The translations under genes and the position numbers were made by a program. From Anatilimnocola aggregata (GTDB lineage: Bacteria > Planctomycetota > Planctomycetia > Pirellulales > Pirellulaceae), in contig NZ_CP036274.1 in assembly GCF_007747655.1 (NCBI RefSeq), positions 5,642,001 through 5,706,000 on the forward strand: DNA of 64,000 nt. Direction: 5' to 3'. The notes beneath the pieces were generated by a model. It made no database searches, was not told the DNA's origin, and saw only the letters and a program-made list of their open reading frames with translations. This document shows positions 52,707 through 61,700 of the stretch, piece by piece (the first letter of the stretch is position 1; every line of letters begins with the position of its first letter).

Positions 52707-53387
52707 TCACTTCTTGATCTTCGCCAGGCGAGCAGAAATCTCTTGAGCAGCCTTCGTCGCTGCATCCTTCTGCTCTGGCGTCAACTGCTCAGTCAGCTTG
52801 GTTAGTTGAGCCTGACTGGCCGTGTTGCCACCAGCAACCGCGACAGTTGCCCAAGCATGAGCCAGCACTGGGTCTTTCGGTACGCCGCGCCCCACCGCAT
52901 ACAGCCCGCTAAGAATTCGCTGCGAATTGACGTCGTTTTGCTCCGCTGCCTTGCGATACCATTCGGCCGAAGTTGCGTCGTCCTTGGTCACACCCTTGCC
53001 GGTGCTGTACATGTATCCCAGGTTGTAATGCGCGTGAGCGCTATTTTGTGCCGCGGCCTTGTTGAACCACTTGATCGCCTCCGTGTAATCACGTTCCACG
53101 CCCCGGGCGTTGGTATACATCACACCCAGCATGCTTTGGCCGCGGGGATCGTTCTTCTCGGCAGCCTGACGATACCACTTCACCGCCTCGGCATCGTTCT
53201 TGGCAACGCCCGCGCCCTTCGCGAGCATTCCTCCCAACTTGTACTGGGCGTTTACATCCCCCGCCTCAGCCTTGGCTTTCATCTCCTGATATTCACGCAC
53301 CTCATCGGCAGTCGGCTCAGCAGCTGCTGCCAGCGAGGTGTATCCAACAAGAGTAACAACCAAACACAAGGTGAGGTAACGATTCAC
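52707..53387 (-). CDS. Exported Sel1-repeat protein
   Basis: The 226-residue protein has a signal peptide (YLTLCLVVTLVGYTSLAAAA) and about four Sel1-like repeats (AQYKLGGMLAKGAGVAKNDA, GQSMLGVMYTNARGVERDYT, AHYNLGYMYSTGKGVTKDDA, SQRILSGLYAVGRGVPKDPV). These solenoid repeats bind other proteins. The C-terminus (about 190-226) is charged and helical. It stands alone on the minus strand beside the 1296-residue protein. Confidence 0.9.
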   Translation of the reverse strand: MNRYLTLCLVVTLVGYTSLAAAAEPTADEVREYQEMKAKAEAGDVNAQYKLGGMLAKGAGVAKNDAEAVKWYRQAAEKNDPRGQSMLGVMYTNARGVERDYTEAIKWFNKAAAQNSAHAHYNLGYMYSTGKGVTKDDATSAEWYRKAAEQNDVNSQRILSGLYAVGRGVPKDPVLAHAWATVAVAGGNTASQAQLTKLTEQLTPEQKDAATKAAQEISARLAKIKK

Positions 53388-53459
53388 GGTATGGCCCTTT
53401 GAAGTTTGCCCGCCGGTAAAAACAGCAAAGGCAATCTTACCGGCTGACGCGTTGCCTTG

Positions 53460-56400
53460 CTATTTCGCTCGTGTCGCTTCAATTGTCTCGACTCTGCCGT
53501 CGACCATATTCTTGTGAATCAGCAGGAGACGATGGCGGCCAGCGGACAATTTGAGATTGCCGGCCAGTTCGGTCACGACTTCTTCCACAGCGGTTCGGGG
53601 CTTCAGCCCGGCCGAGGCACTGGCCAGTTCCAGCGGCACTTCCTTTTCGGCGCGAACTACCGGAACCAAGGGGGCGGCATCCGCGCCATCCACTTGCAAA
53701 CCAATCTCCATAGCTTTGCGCTGCTTCGGCACCAGCTTCTCACGCAGGTCGATGATGTCTTCCCACTGAGCCTGCCAACAAGGTCGACGATCTGAGTAGC
53801 GGAAGGTCCCACTGACCGTCAGCCGGTAGGTGCCCGCTTCCTTCACCTCAACCATTAATTGAATCGCATCGCTAAAACGTAAGTCAGGCACGAGCATGCC
53901 AGCTGTCGCCGATTCGGCGAAGCCCTTGTCGTCACGCACAAAGATCGTGAACTGTTTGGGATCGAACTTCGCGGGAATCTCAATCACCGACGCTTCCTCA
54001 CGCGGCTGACGAACCACCTGATCCGCTGTGGGAATTTGAGTTCCGGCAAGTGATGGGCTGAATGGCTGCGGCGCGATGGTAGTTTGTACTCCTGTCGCTG
54101 TTAGTTCTCCTGCAGCATTCGGAGCGGCATCAGTACCAACATGGTGCTGCCGCCACAGTTGGCTGCGGGCTGCTTCAATCGCCGGCGTCAAACGATCGGC
54201 AGGCAGTTGCTTCAAACCCGCAACCCCCGCCTCCAAACTTGCCAGATCATGGGCCCGCAGTACCAGCGTAGTTACTCGGGGCGCAAAGGCCCACGGAATC
54301 GCCTCAAGCACGGCGCGTCCTGTTCCTGGATATTCTTCAGTCACACGTGGCCACAGTAGGCCGGCAGCGGCCAGAGTCTCCGCTGGAGGCGAATCCGCTT
54401 TCGCGGTCGTTACGTCGAGCAAAATCACCGGCTTGCCGAATCGCCAGCCACTGAGCGCGCTGAACCAATCGTTGTGATTGGTTGTTTCCCGTTTGATCTT
54501 GCCGAAGACTTCACCCTTGTCGACTAACGCATTCTCAGCCGCTTTCTCCGGAGCGAGTTGATAGGCCAAGGTATATGTTCCCACTTGTGGTCGGCGCAGA
54601 ATCTCGACCTCGACGCCGCGGGCCGCCAGCGTGGCCTTCACTTTCTCAGCAATCGGCAACAAAGCAGCTTCATGTTCCGATTCAAACAGCGGCAACACAA
54701 ACCTTGTCTTGGCAGCAAAGGCCTTTTCAATCACATCGCGACGGCGTACGACGAGCGACTCGGCGCTTGTGTCAATCGCCAACGTCTCACCACTCGCCGC
54801 AGTGATTTCAATTGGCAATTTCACGGTGGTGCCGTCGAGTTGCGACCTTACGCTCACCAGCCACTTCCCCGCCGCAATGTTGCCAGGAAGAGGCAGATCG
54901 AAACGAAGCAAGCCATCTCGACTGGTCGAACGATAGAGTTCAGCGACGGCATTGCCACTGGGATCTTGCCAGGTGATACAAACGGGAATTACCGCTGCCA
55001 GGGTTTCTCCCTTGGCATCGACCAAGCGACCTTGCAATGTGAGTGGGTCGCCCGCTGCGATCTTCTGGCGAGCACGCACCTCGAGTTTTTCCACCTTACG
55101 GGGCAGTACGGCGAAGACCCGCGCGGTGGACTGGGCCAGGTCGCAATCGAAGGGGGCGACATCGCCGAGCAAACGTTCTGAGGTGCAATCGTAGAGCACG
55201 CCAGTTGCGCCAACTGCGGGTAGCAACTTCTCACGCACTTGATACCAATCGGCCTGCGACTGAATGTGCGAGTCGTTCACGGCAATCACGTATTTTGCAT
55301 CTCGCCCGCCGTCGACTTGCAACAACGAGAGCGAACTTGTTTCTCCTTCGATTGACGTTAACAGCCCGCGTCCTTTCGCTCCAAACGCTTTTACTAACGA
55401 AGGCGCAACCTCCGCGTGCCAACGAGCGAACATCAGCGCATCGTTATCGCCCTTCGGTGTATTAGGCGCGCCCCAGTTGTGTGGCTTGCCCAGCCGCGTG
55501 AACGAAAATCCGTAACCAAGCTTCTGCGCGTCTTGAATGGCAACGGTGGAGTTGTCGTCAATCACTATTCGCCCGCCAGCCTGCGAATACGATTCGAGCG
55601 ACTTCACCACACCGGCGGGAAACGGAAACGTTTGCCCGGCAATCAGCAATGCGGGTTCCTTGATCTTGCCCCCGGACTTCAGCAATTCTTCTTCGGTGAC
55701 AAAGCGCGGTGTGTAGCCCTGTCGCGTGAGACTGACAAACGTCTGATAGGGAGTCGTGCCGAAACCGAGGGCCAGATGCTGCCGCTGGTACTGGCTCTTC
55801 GAAAACAAGATGCCAACGCCATGATCGCCGCGCCCTTCGACCGCGAGACAAGCAAAGCGATCGAGAAACTCACGGCCCGCCACCACATCCGCTCCGCCAA
55901 CTTTCCCTTCGATCTCCGTCCAGTTAGCGTGCTTGTTCATGCCTGTCAGAACATTGCTGAAACCTTCGAGCGCGAAACCGATGCCCGTCACGCCCCACGG
56001 CAAACCGTGCGCTGCCACTCGAGTGAACTTGCCGGGCGTGCTGGCCCGACCATGTACGGGGCCGAACGCGTTGCTAAGCCACGTGGGCTTGCCGTTGCGA
56101 TGCATATCGAGCAGGCCAGCCGTGAAGAGCCACTGATAGGCATAATCTGGCCCACCAACCTGGTCGTTCCAGGTGCTTTGATATTGGAAGTCGAGCGTTT
56201 CATAAGCGGAAGGAAAGTACTGCCCGTACCGAACCGGGCTGTGGTCGACCTGCACGCTAGCCGAGTTACGCAGCGTGGGATCAAGCTCGCGCAGGTTCTT
56301 GCTCAACTCGCCGTAGGCTTCTCGATACATACCCATAAGATAAGCCGACCACTGATCGAGTCGCTCCTCGAACGCGATTCGTTCCTGTTCCGGCATCGGC

Positions 56401-57350
56401 TTGGTGTATTCGGCAATTTCGTTCAGCCAGTGCCGCGTCGGCAAATCGATGAGCGTGGCGAACTCCGGCCGGTTGATGGAGAGGAGGTAAGCGATGTATT
56501 CCGCTTCGGTGACCGGTTCCAGTTTGGTCCGGCGTCGAAACTCATCCTGCGTGTGCTGATCGATTCGCTTGAGATAGTGCCGCAACGCTTCCGTCTTGTG
56601 ACCCCAACCCCAATAGGTCATCAACCCCCGACGATTGCCGATGGCATAGCCGGTAGTATCCCACCCCAGCATGAAGCCGCCAAAGTTCGGATACTTGCCG
56701 TTCGCCTGCGCACCAAGAATGATCCGCTGGCTCATGCCAGCCAGTTCTTCAGGATGATTTCCTACGGGAAAGAAACTGGTGGGGCGCGTATCAGGATTGG
56801 GTAGCACCAATGTGCCGCTGCGAGCGGCTACGTCCATGTAAGGAAGCTCAAGTACATCGGCCTTGCCCATCGGCACAATGGCAGTCAGTCGCAAATCCTG
56901 CAGAATCTTCGCTTGCCCGTTCCAGTGCACTAGATCAAAGGCTTGACGCTCATCGGGAGTCATCTTTGGCTGCTGCGGATACTGCGGCCGGCGCGGTTCC
57001 GACTCATCCTGCATCGAGCCAGCCGAACGACGCAGCGTCGAGACAATGAATACTCTCTGTCCCGTGGCTTCGCCATTCAACTTGAGCTGGTATTCTCCCG
57101 GAGCGAAGCGAGACGAATCAATCAGAACTGTCTGCGCGGGCCCTTGATACAGCAGCAAGGTGCCCGCGGCAGATACCAGCTCCAACTTTGCCTGCTCGGT
57201 CTTCTTCCACGCCACGGGAATGAACTCGCCAACGAAGTAAGCCGTCCGCTCCAGCGGCAGCTGAACATCGGCAGCCTGGGTGATCGAGACCAACTGGCAA
57301 CAGATGCAAAACAAGAACGAACCAAGGGTAACTCGACGAAGCATGCGCAT
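53460..57350 (-). CDS. Very large exported protein, probable glycan-related function
   Basis: The 1296-residue protein has a signal peptide (MLRRVTLGSFLFCICCQLVS). The N-terminal 150 residues look like a beta-rich adaptor (YFVGEFIPVAWKKTEQAKLE). The middle (about 200-770) has the feel of a large TIM-barrel-like or glycosidase-like region with LMTYWGWGHKTEALRHYLKR and a Rossmann-like part near LLIAGQTFPFPAGVV. The C-terminus carries TYRLTVSGTFRYSDRRPCW, a beta-sandwich. I could not assign a catalytic family. It is divergent from a XylR-like regulator gene. The start at 57350 or the ATG two codons on is uncertain. Confidence 0.7.
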   Translation of the reverse strand: MRMLRRVTLGSFLFCICCQLVSITQAADVQLPLERTAYFVGEFIPVAWKKTEQAKLELVSAAGTLLLYQGPAQTVLIDSSRFAPGEYQLKLNGEATGQRVFIVSTLRRSAGSMQDESEPRRPQYPQQPKMTPDERQAFDLVHWNGQAKILQDLRLTAIVPMGKADVLELPYMDVAARSGTLVLPNPDTRPTSFFPVGNHPEELAGMSQRIILGAQANGKYPNFGGFMLGWDTTGYAIGNRRGLMTYWGWGHKTEALRHYLKRIDQHTQDEFRRRTKLEPVTEAEYIAYLLSINRPEFATLIDLPTRHWLNEIAEYTKPMPEQERIAFEERLDQWSAYLMGMYREAYGELSKNLRELDPTLRNSASVQVDHSPVRYGQYFPSAYETLDFQYQSTWNDQVGGPDYAYQWLFTAGLLDMHRNGKPTWLSNAFGPVHGRASTPGKFTRVAAHGLPWGVTGIGFALEGFSNVLTGMNKHANWTEIEGKVGGADVVAGREFLDRFACLAVEGRGDHGVGILFSKSQYQRQHLALGFGTTPYQTFVSLTRQGYTPRFVTEEELLKSGGKIKEPALLIAGQTFPFPAGVVKSLESYSQAGGRIVIDDNSTVAIQDAQKLGYGFSFTRLGKPHNWGAPNTPKGDNDALMFARWHAEVAPSLVKAFGAKGRGLLTSIEGETSSLSLLQVDGGRDAKYVIAVNDSHIQSQADWYQVREKLLPAVGATGVLYDCTSERLLGDVAPFDCDLAQSTARVFAVLPRKVEKLEVRARQKIAAGDPLTLQGRLVDAKGETLAAVIPVCITWQDPSGNAVAELYRSTSRDGLLRFDLPLPGNIAAGKWLVSVRSQLDGTTVKLPIEITAASGETLAIDTSAESLVVRRRDVIEKAFAAKTRFVLPLFESEHEAALLPIAEKVKATLAARGVEVEILRRPQVGTYTLAYQLAPEKAAENALVDKGEVFGKIKRETTNHNDWFSALSGWRFGKPVILLDVTTAKADSPPAETLAAAGLLWPRVTEEYPGTGRAVLEAIPWAFAPRVTTLVLRAHDLASLEAGVAGLKQLPADRLTPAIEAARSQLWRQHHVGTDAAPNAAGELTATGVQTTIAPQPFSPSLAGTQIPTADQVVRQPREEASVIEIPAKFDPKQFTIFVRDDKGFAESATAGMLVPDLRFSDAIQLMVEVKEAGTYRLTVSGTFRYSDRRPCWQAQWEDIIDLREKLVPKQRKAMEIGLQVDGADAAPLVPVVRAEKEVPLELASASAGLKPRTAVEEVVTELAGNLKLSAGRHRLLLIHKNMVDGRVETIEATRAK

Positions 57351-57423
57351 GGGAGAGAACCACGGGGAGTGAAGTGTCATTTTGTAGCGTTAATCTACTT
57401 GCGAACCGATTTCTTTGCATTCA

Positions 57424-57440
57424 TACTTTGCGTAAAAGTA
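57424..57440. promoter_or_regulatory. Candidate operator upstream of the XylR-like regulator
   Basis: TACTTT-GCGTA-AAAGTA is a perfect 6-bp inverted repeat with a 5-bp spacer, inside the 105-bp divergent gap between the large minus-strand gene and the regulator. AT-rich sequence with repeated TTTGC blocks surrounds it. AraC/XylR proteins usually bind direct or inverted half-sites close to the promoter, so this is a reasonable autoregulatory site. Not proven. Confidence 0.4.
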
Positions 57441-57455
57441 TTACGGTTTTGCAAC

Positions 57456-58646
57456 ATGGCCAGTTCCACACCAAGCAAGACGAATCGCCGCCCGCTGCAA
57501 GTCGCAGTGCTGGTCGAGACTTCGTACGTCTTCGGTCGCCGCGTACTGGCCGGAATCGTGAAGTATCAGCGGCAACATGCGCCCTGGGCGATGCTTTTTC
57601 GTCCGCATGCGCGCGGTGATGCACCTCCCAGTTGGCTCAAACGCTGGCGTGGCGATGGCATCATTGCCCGCTGTTACGATCAACGGATGGCCGATGCTTT
57701 GCGGGCCACTGGGTTGCCCGTGGTCGACCTGCCTTACAACCGCGAGGGGCACGGCTTGCCGATGCTGCTGATCGACAATCGGCCCATTGTCGCAGCAGCG
57801 TTCTCGCATTTGTGGGAACGAAGTTTCCGCAGCTTCGCTTACTGCGGCCTTCCTACCGGTGGCAATTCAACGATGGAGGATCGCTGCCGGCTATTCGTTG
57901 TTGAGGCGGCCAAACGTGACTGTGCGGTCGATGTCTTCGCTGCCTCAGCGCGCCATACAACTGCGGGAACCTGGGGCTTCGACAAAGAGCAGCTTGCGCG
58001 TTGGCTACGACGCTTGCCCAAGCCGGTCGCGGTGATGGCCTGCCACGATCCGCGCGGCCAGCAAGTACTCGAAGCCTGCCAACATGCCGGGCTGAGTGTG
58101 CCAGAGGAAGTTGCCGTGCTGGGCGTCGACAATGACGAACTGATGTGCGACCTCTGCCATCCGCCGCTCAGCAGTGTGGAAGTCGATCAACGCGCAGCTG
58201 GCTATCGCGCGGCAGAATGTCTCGAGCGAATGATGGCGGGTGGTAAACCTCCGCGTGGCGCGCCATACGTCGACGCTCCCCTACGAATCGTTTCGCGTCA
58301 ATCGACCGATGTGCTCGCCATTGATGATCCTGAAGTTGCTGCAGCGCTCAGGATCATTCGCGAGCAGGCGCGCGGGCCAATGTCTGTCAGTGATCTGCTG
58401 AAGGCGGTTCCCGTTTCCCGCAGCATGCTCGAACGGCGCATGAAGCAAGCTATTGGCCGTACTCCCAAAGCAGAAATTCTGCGCTCGCAACTGGATTGGA
58501 TCAAAGAATTGCTTACTACCACTGACCTGCCGCTCGCCGATATCGGCCAGCGGCTCGGTTCGGCTCACCACCAACACCTGGCGACTCTGTTCAAATCGAA
58601 AACCGGCATGACCCCTGGCGAGTATCGCAAGCGATACCGCCGCTAG
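57456..58646 (+). CDS. XylR-like transcriptional regulator (LacI-type sensor and AraC-type DNA-binding domains)
   Basis: The 396-residue protein starts MASSTPSKTNRRPLQVAVLV. Residues about 12-270 are a periplasmic-binding-type sugar-sensor domain as in XylR (LLIDNRPIVAAAFSHLWERS, FRSFAYCGLPTGGNS, VAVLGVDNDELMCDLCHPPL). Residues about 290-395 are an AraC-type helix-turn-helix pair (ALRIIREQARGPMSVSDLL, SRSMLERRMKQAIGRTP, TGMTPGEYRKRYRR). In planctomycetes such regulators control sugar catabolism genes next to them. The neighbours are the two giant exported proteins, likely targets. Confidence 0.92.
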   Translation: MASSTPSKTNRRPLQVAVLVETSYVFGRRVLAGIVKYQRQHAPWAMLFRPHARGDAPPSWLKRWRGDGIIARCYDQRMADALRATGLPVVDLPYNREGHGLPMLLIDNRPIVAAAFSHLWERSFRSFAYCGLPTGGNSTMEDRCRLFVVEAAKRDCAVDVFAASARHTTAGTWGFDKEQLARWLRRLPKPVAVMACHDPRGQQVLEACQHAGLSVPEEVAVLGVDNDELMCDLCHPPLSSVEVDQRAAGYRAAECLERMMAGGKPPRGAPYVDAPLRIVSRQSTDVLAIDDPEVAAALRIIREQARGPMSVSDLLKAVPVSRSMLERRMKQAIGRTPKAEILRSQLDWIKELLTTTDLPLADIGQRLGSAHHQHLATLFKSKTGMTPGEYRKRYRR

Positions 58647-58708
58647 ACGATTGATTCCTGGCCACTCAATTTTGCCTCTCACCCATCCTTCCCCATAAAG
58701 CCCTTCCC

Positions 58709-61700
58709 ATGTGCGTGAACCTGCCCGAGAATCCGCTCCTGATATCGCGATGCTTGAAGATGATGTTGATGTTGCTCGCGACCTCTTCCAGTTTTACTGG
58801 TAATGCCTGGTCCGCTGAGCGACTAGCAAGTGCGATATCAGCAGATGTTATTGACTGGGAGCGCTGCGTCGCCTTTGCCGATGGCCAGGAACAACCGGCT
58901 CCTGGGCAGGAACTTCTCGCACCTTGGCTGGGGCTTTCAACACCTCCAACTGGTAACCTGCTGCCCTGGAGCACCGGACCTGCGGCCGCCGAAACTCGCC
59001 ATTTTCGGATTGTTTTCAAACAGCCAGTCGAGGTTGGCACTCTCTGCGCGTCCACCGAGTTTGTGGCCCTGCTCAGGGATGATTCTGAACTTCCAGGAGT
59101 CATCAACGATGAGAGCCAATGGCGAGCTCTTGCACCTGGAATGGTGCGGCCGCTGGATTTGGGAACGAAGGTCAGAGCCATTCGCATCACGATCAAGCGG
59201 CACAATTTGCCGTGGGAGAATCCGCGTACAGCGTCTGTATTTCCCGGTCTACGGTTATTCACCGATCGCTACTACAATCCGGCTGAATTTGGTTATCGCG
59301 ATTGGTCGCGACCAGCGGTCAAAAAAGGTACACCTGCCGAATTGCAGTGGTTGGGCTATTGGCCCGAGCCACAACTTGTAGCGGGCATACTCATCGATCG
59401 GCCGGGAGCTTCCGTAATTTCGATCAGTGCGGTTTCAGCCAAACAAGAGGTTCATCCGCGACTTGCTCAAGACAACGATTGGCAGCCCATTGCTATTGCG
59501 GGAAGCAATTCCACTTTTCAACCGCAGACTTCACTGACCACCCGTGCCGTGCGCTTGCGCATTCCGGTTCCGACCGAAGCATCCATTCAGCAGCGCCCGC
59601 CGAGTGTTGCCGTGCTCGTCAGTTTGCCAGATGACGCCAATACTCCGACTTCCAAGTCATATTCCCACGTACCGGCTTCTCCTGTCACACTCAAATACGA
59701 CATGCCGCTGGATGGTTTCGCAGCGATTCGCATTGAGGACGAGAAAGGACAGCATGTTCGCCGGCTGATTGCCGAAGTCGAGCGCGAGCGCGGCAGCGCA
59801 CAAGAGAACTGGGATCTGCTCGACGATCAGGGGAAGCCCGTTGCGCCCGGCAAATACCACTTTGTGGGTCTCGCCCGGCCGCCGTTCAAGTTGACCTATG
59901 AGATGACTGTCTACAACGCGGGCAATCCGCCTTGGATGGCACCGGTTCCCGGTGGGGGCTGGTGGATGGCCGATCATGGTCCACCGTGCAGCACGTGTGC
60001 AGTGGGGGACGTGATGTTTTTTGGTGCTGGTGGTGCTGAGTTCGGCGTGCCATTGATTGCCACGGATCGCGAGGGGCGAAAACTCTGGCACGACTTGCAT
60101 CAGGGGGCCCAACGCCTGGTGAGCGACGGCCGGTATGCCTATGTCGTGAACGACGGCGAGGTGATTCGCATCGACCCGCAAAATAAGTTTGCCAAGTTGC
60201 CGCTGCACAAGTTTGCTTACTCCACCGAAGTGCCTGGCCACGCCAAGGCCTGGCTCACAGGCGACCACAGTGGAGCTGCCGTTTTCGGGAATGCGCTTTG
60301 CATTAGCTATAGCGCCCCTGCGCCACCTTGGATTCGCTCTGCCTTTCACTCGGGGCAAGTGAACATCGCTCACTGCCAGCCCAGTCCGATACCCCACAAG
60401 ACCCATGTGACTGATCTGACACCCAATGAGCACATCTTCTCGACCTTTCAAGCCGCGCCCAGCTCAGTGACGGGATCGTTCGGACCAACGTCTAAGAAAG
60501 GCCCTCTCAAAGACAGTCTACTCCTCACGCTCAAGGATGAAGTGCCGGTCGGGAGTGTCGTCGTGCCAAGCGGAGACGTTGAAGTCTATGCGCTCAAGTC
60601 CGGCGTCAAATTACCCGAACAGTTCATTCCCCAGGTCACGCAGCAGGATCCCACGCAGCCAGCAGTTCCAGCCACATCGCTGGCCGACGATCTGCAACAA
60701 GATCTCCAAGGCAAGTTCGATCCCGAGATGTGGTTACCGCTGCGTAGTAAGTCAGCTGATCGACCAGGAATTGCAACTTCTGCCCAAGGAATGAAAACCA
60801 AGGCACTCATCTTTCACAGCCCTAAGCAAGAACGCCTCGAATACAGCCTGGTGCTGGATCGCCGCTATCGCAACGCAACAGAAAGCGCCGTATTCTTGCC
60901 GCTAGAAGGAATGGGCACTGCCACTGCTGCCTGGCAATTCAACCGCGCGGTCGACCAGCCTCTTTCGTATGGCAATCCAGCCGTCGCTGGATATATCTGG
61001 AAAGAGCCCGCTCAGGTGCGCGGCTTTCTCATGACTCGCCCAACTCCCTGGGCTGGCTTTGCGATCGATGTATGGAATGGGCCAGCCGACGCCAGCATTG
61101 ATGCCGCCGCCTTCAAGAACGACGAACATTGGCAGCAAGTCCACCTTCATCGTCAAGTGCGTAACGACATTAAGTGGAGTTGGCACACCCCGCGCGTGGT
61201 GCAGGGTGATTTCGGTTCTACTCTTTCCATCCGTGCGCTCCGCGTGCGCGTCATCGATCCACCGCAAGGTCCTGGTGCCAAAGCGGGCCCCGTCAATGGT
61301 GGTTTCGAAAGCTTGCTCCTGTTCGAACCACAGGGGAACGATGCCGAACTGCCGGTCAATCTCGCTCAGCGGATTACGGTACTTGATTTGCCTTCAACAG
61401 GTGAAACAACGGCCAAGTTACGTGAGCACTTGCCTGTGACTCAACCTGGCGCTCTCGCCTTCGATGCTCAAGGAAAACTGTACGTCGCTTGCGAGGCAGG
61501 AATCTGTCGCTTGCCCACTCTCGATGCAGCTGGCGCAGCAACGCGAGAAGTTGTCGTTGCTCCCAGCGAGGCAGGTCGTCCTCGCGCGCTGGCGTTCGAT
61601 GCAGCCGGCCTTTTGTGGGGCATCGATGGTAAGAGCGGAGTCGTGCGGGCGTACGATGTCACCACTGGCAAGCGAGTGCGCGAACTCGGCAAAGCAGGCC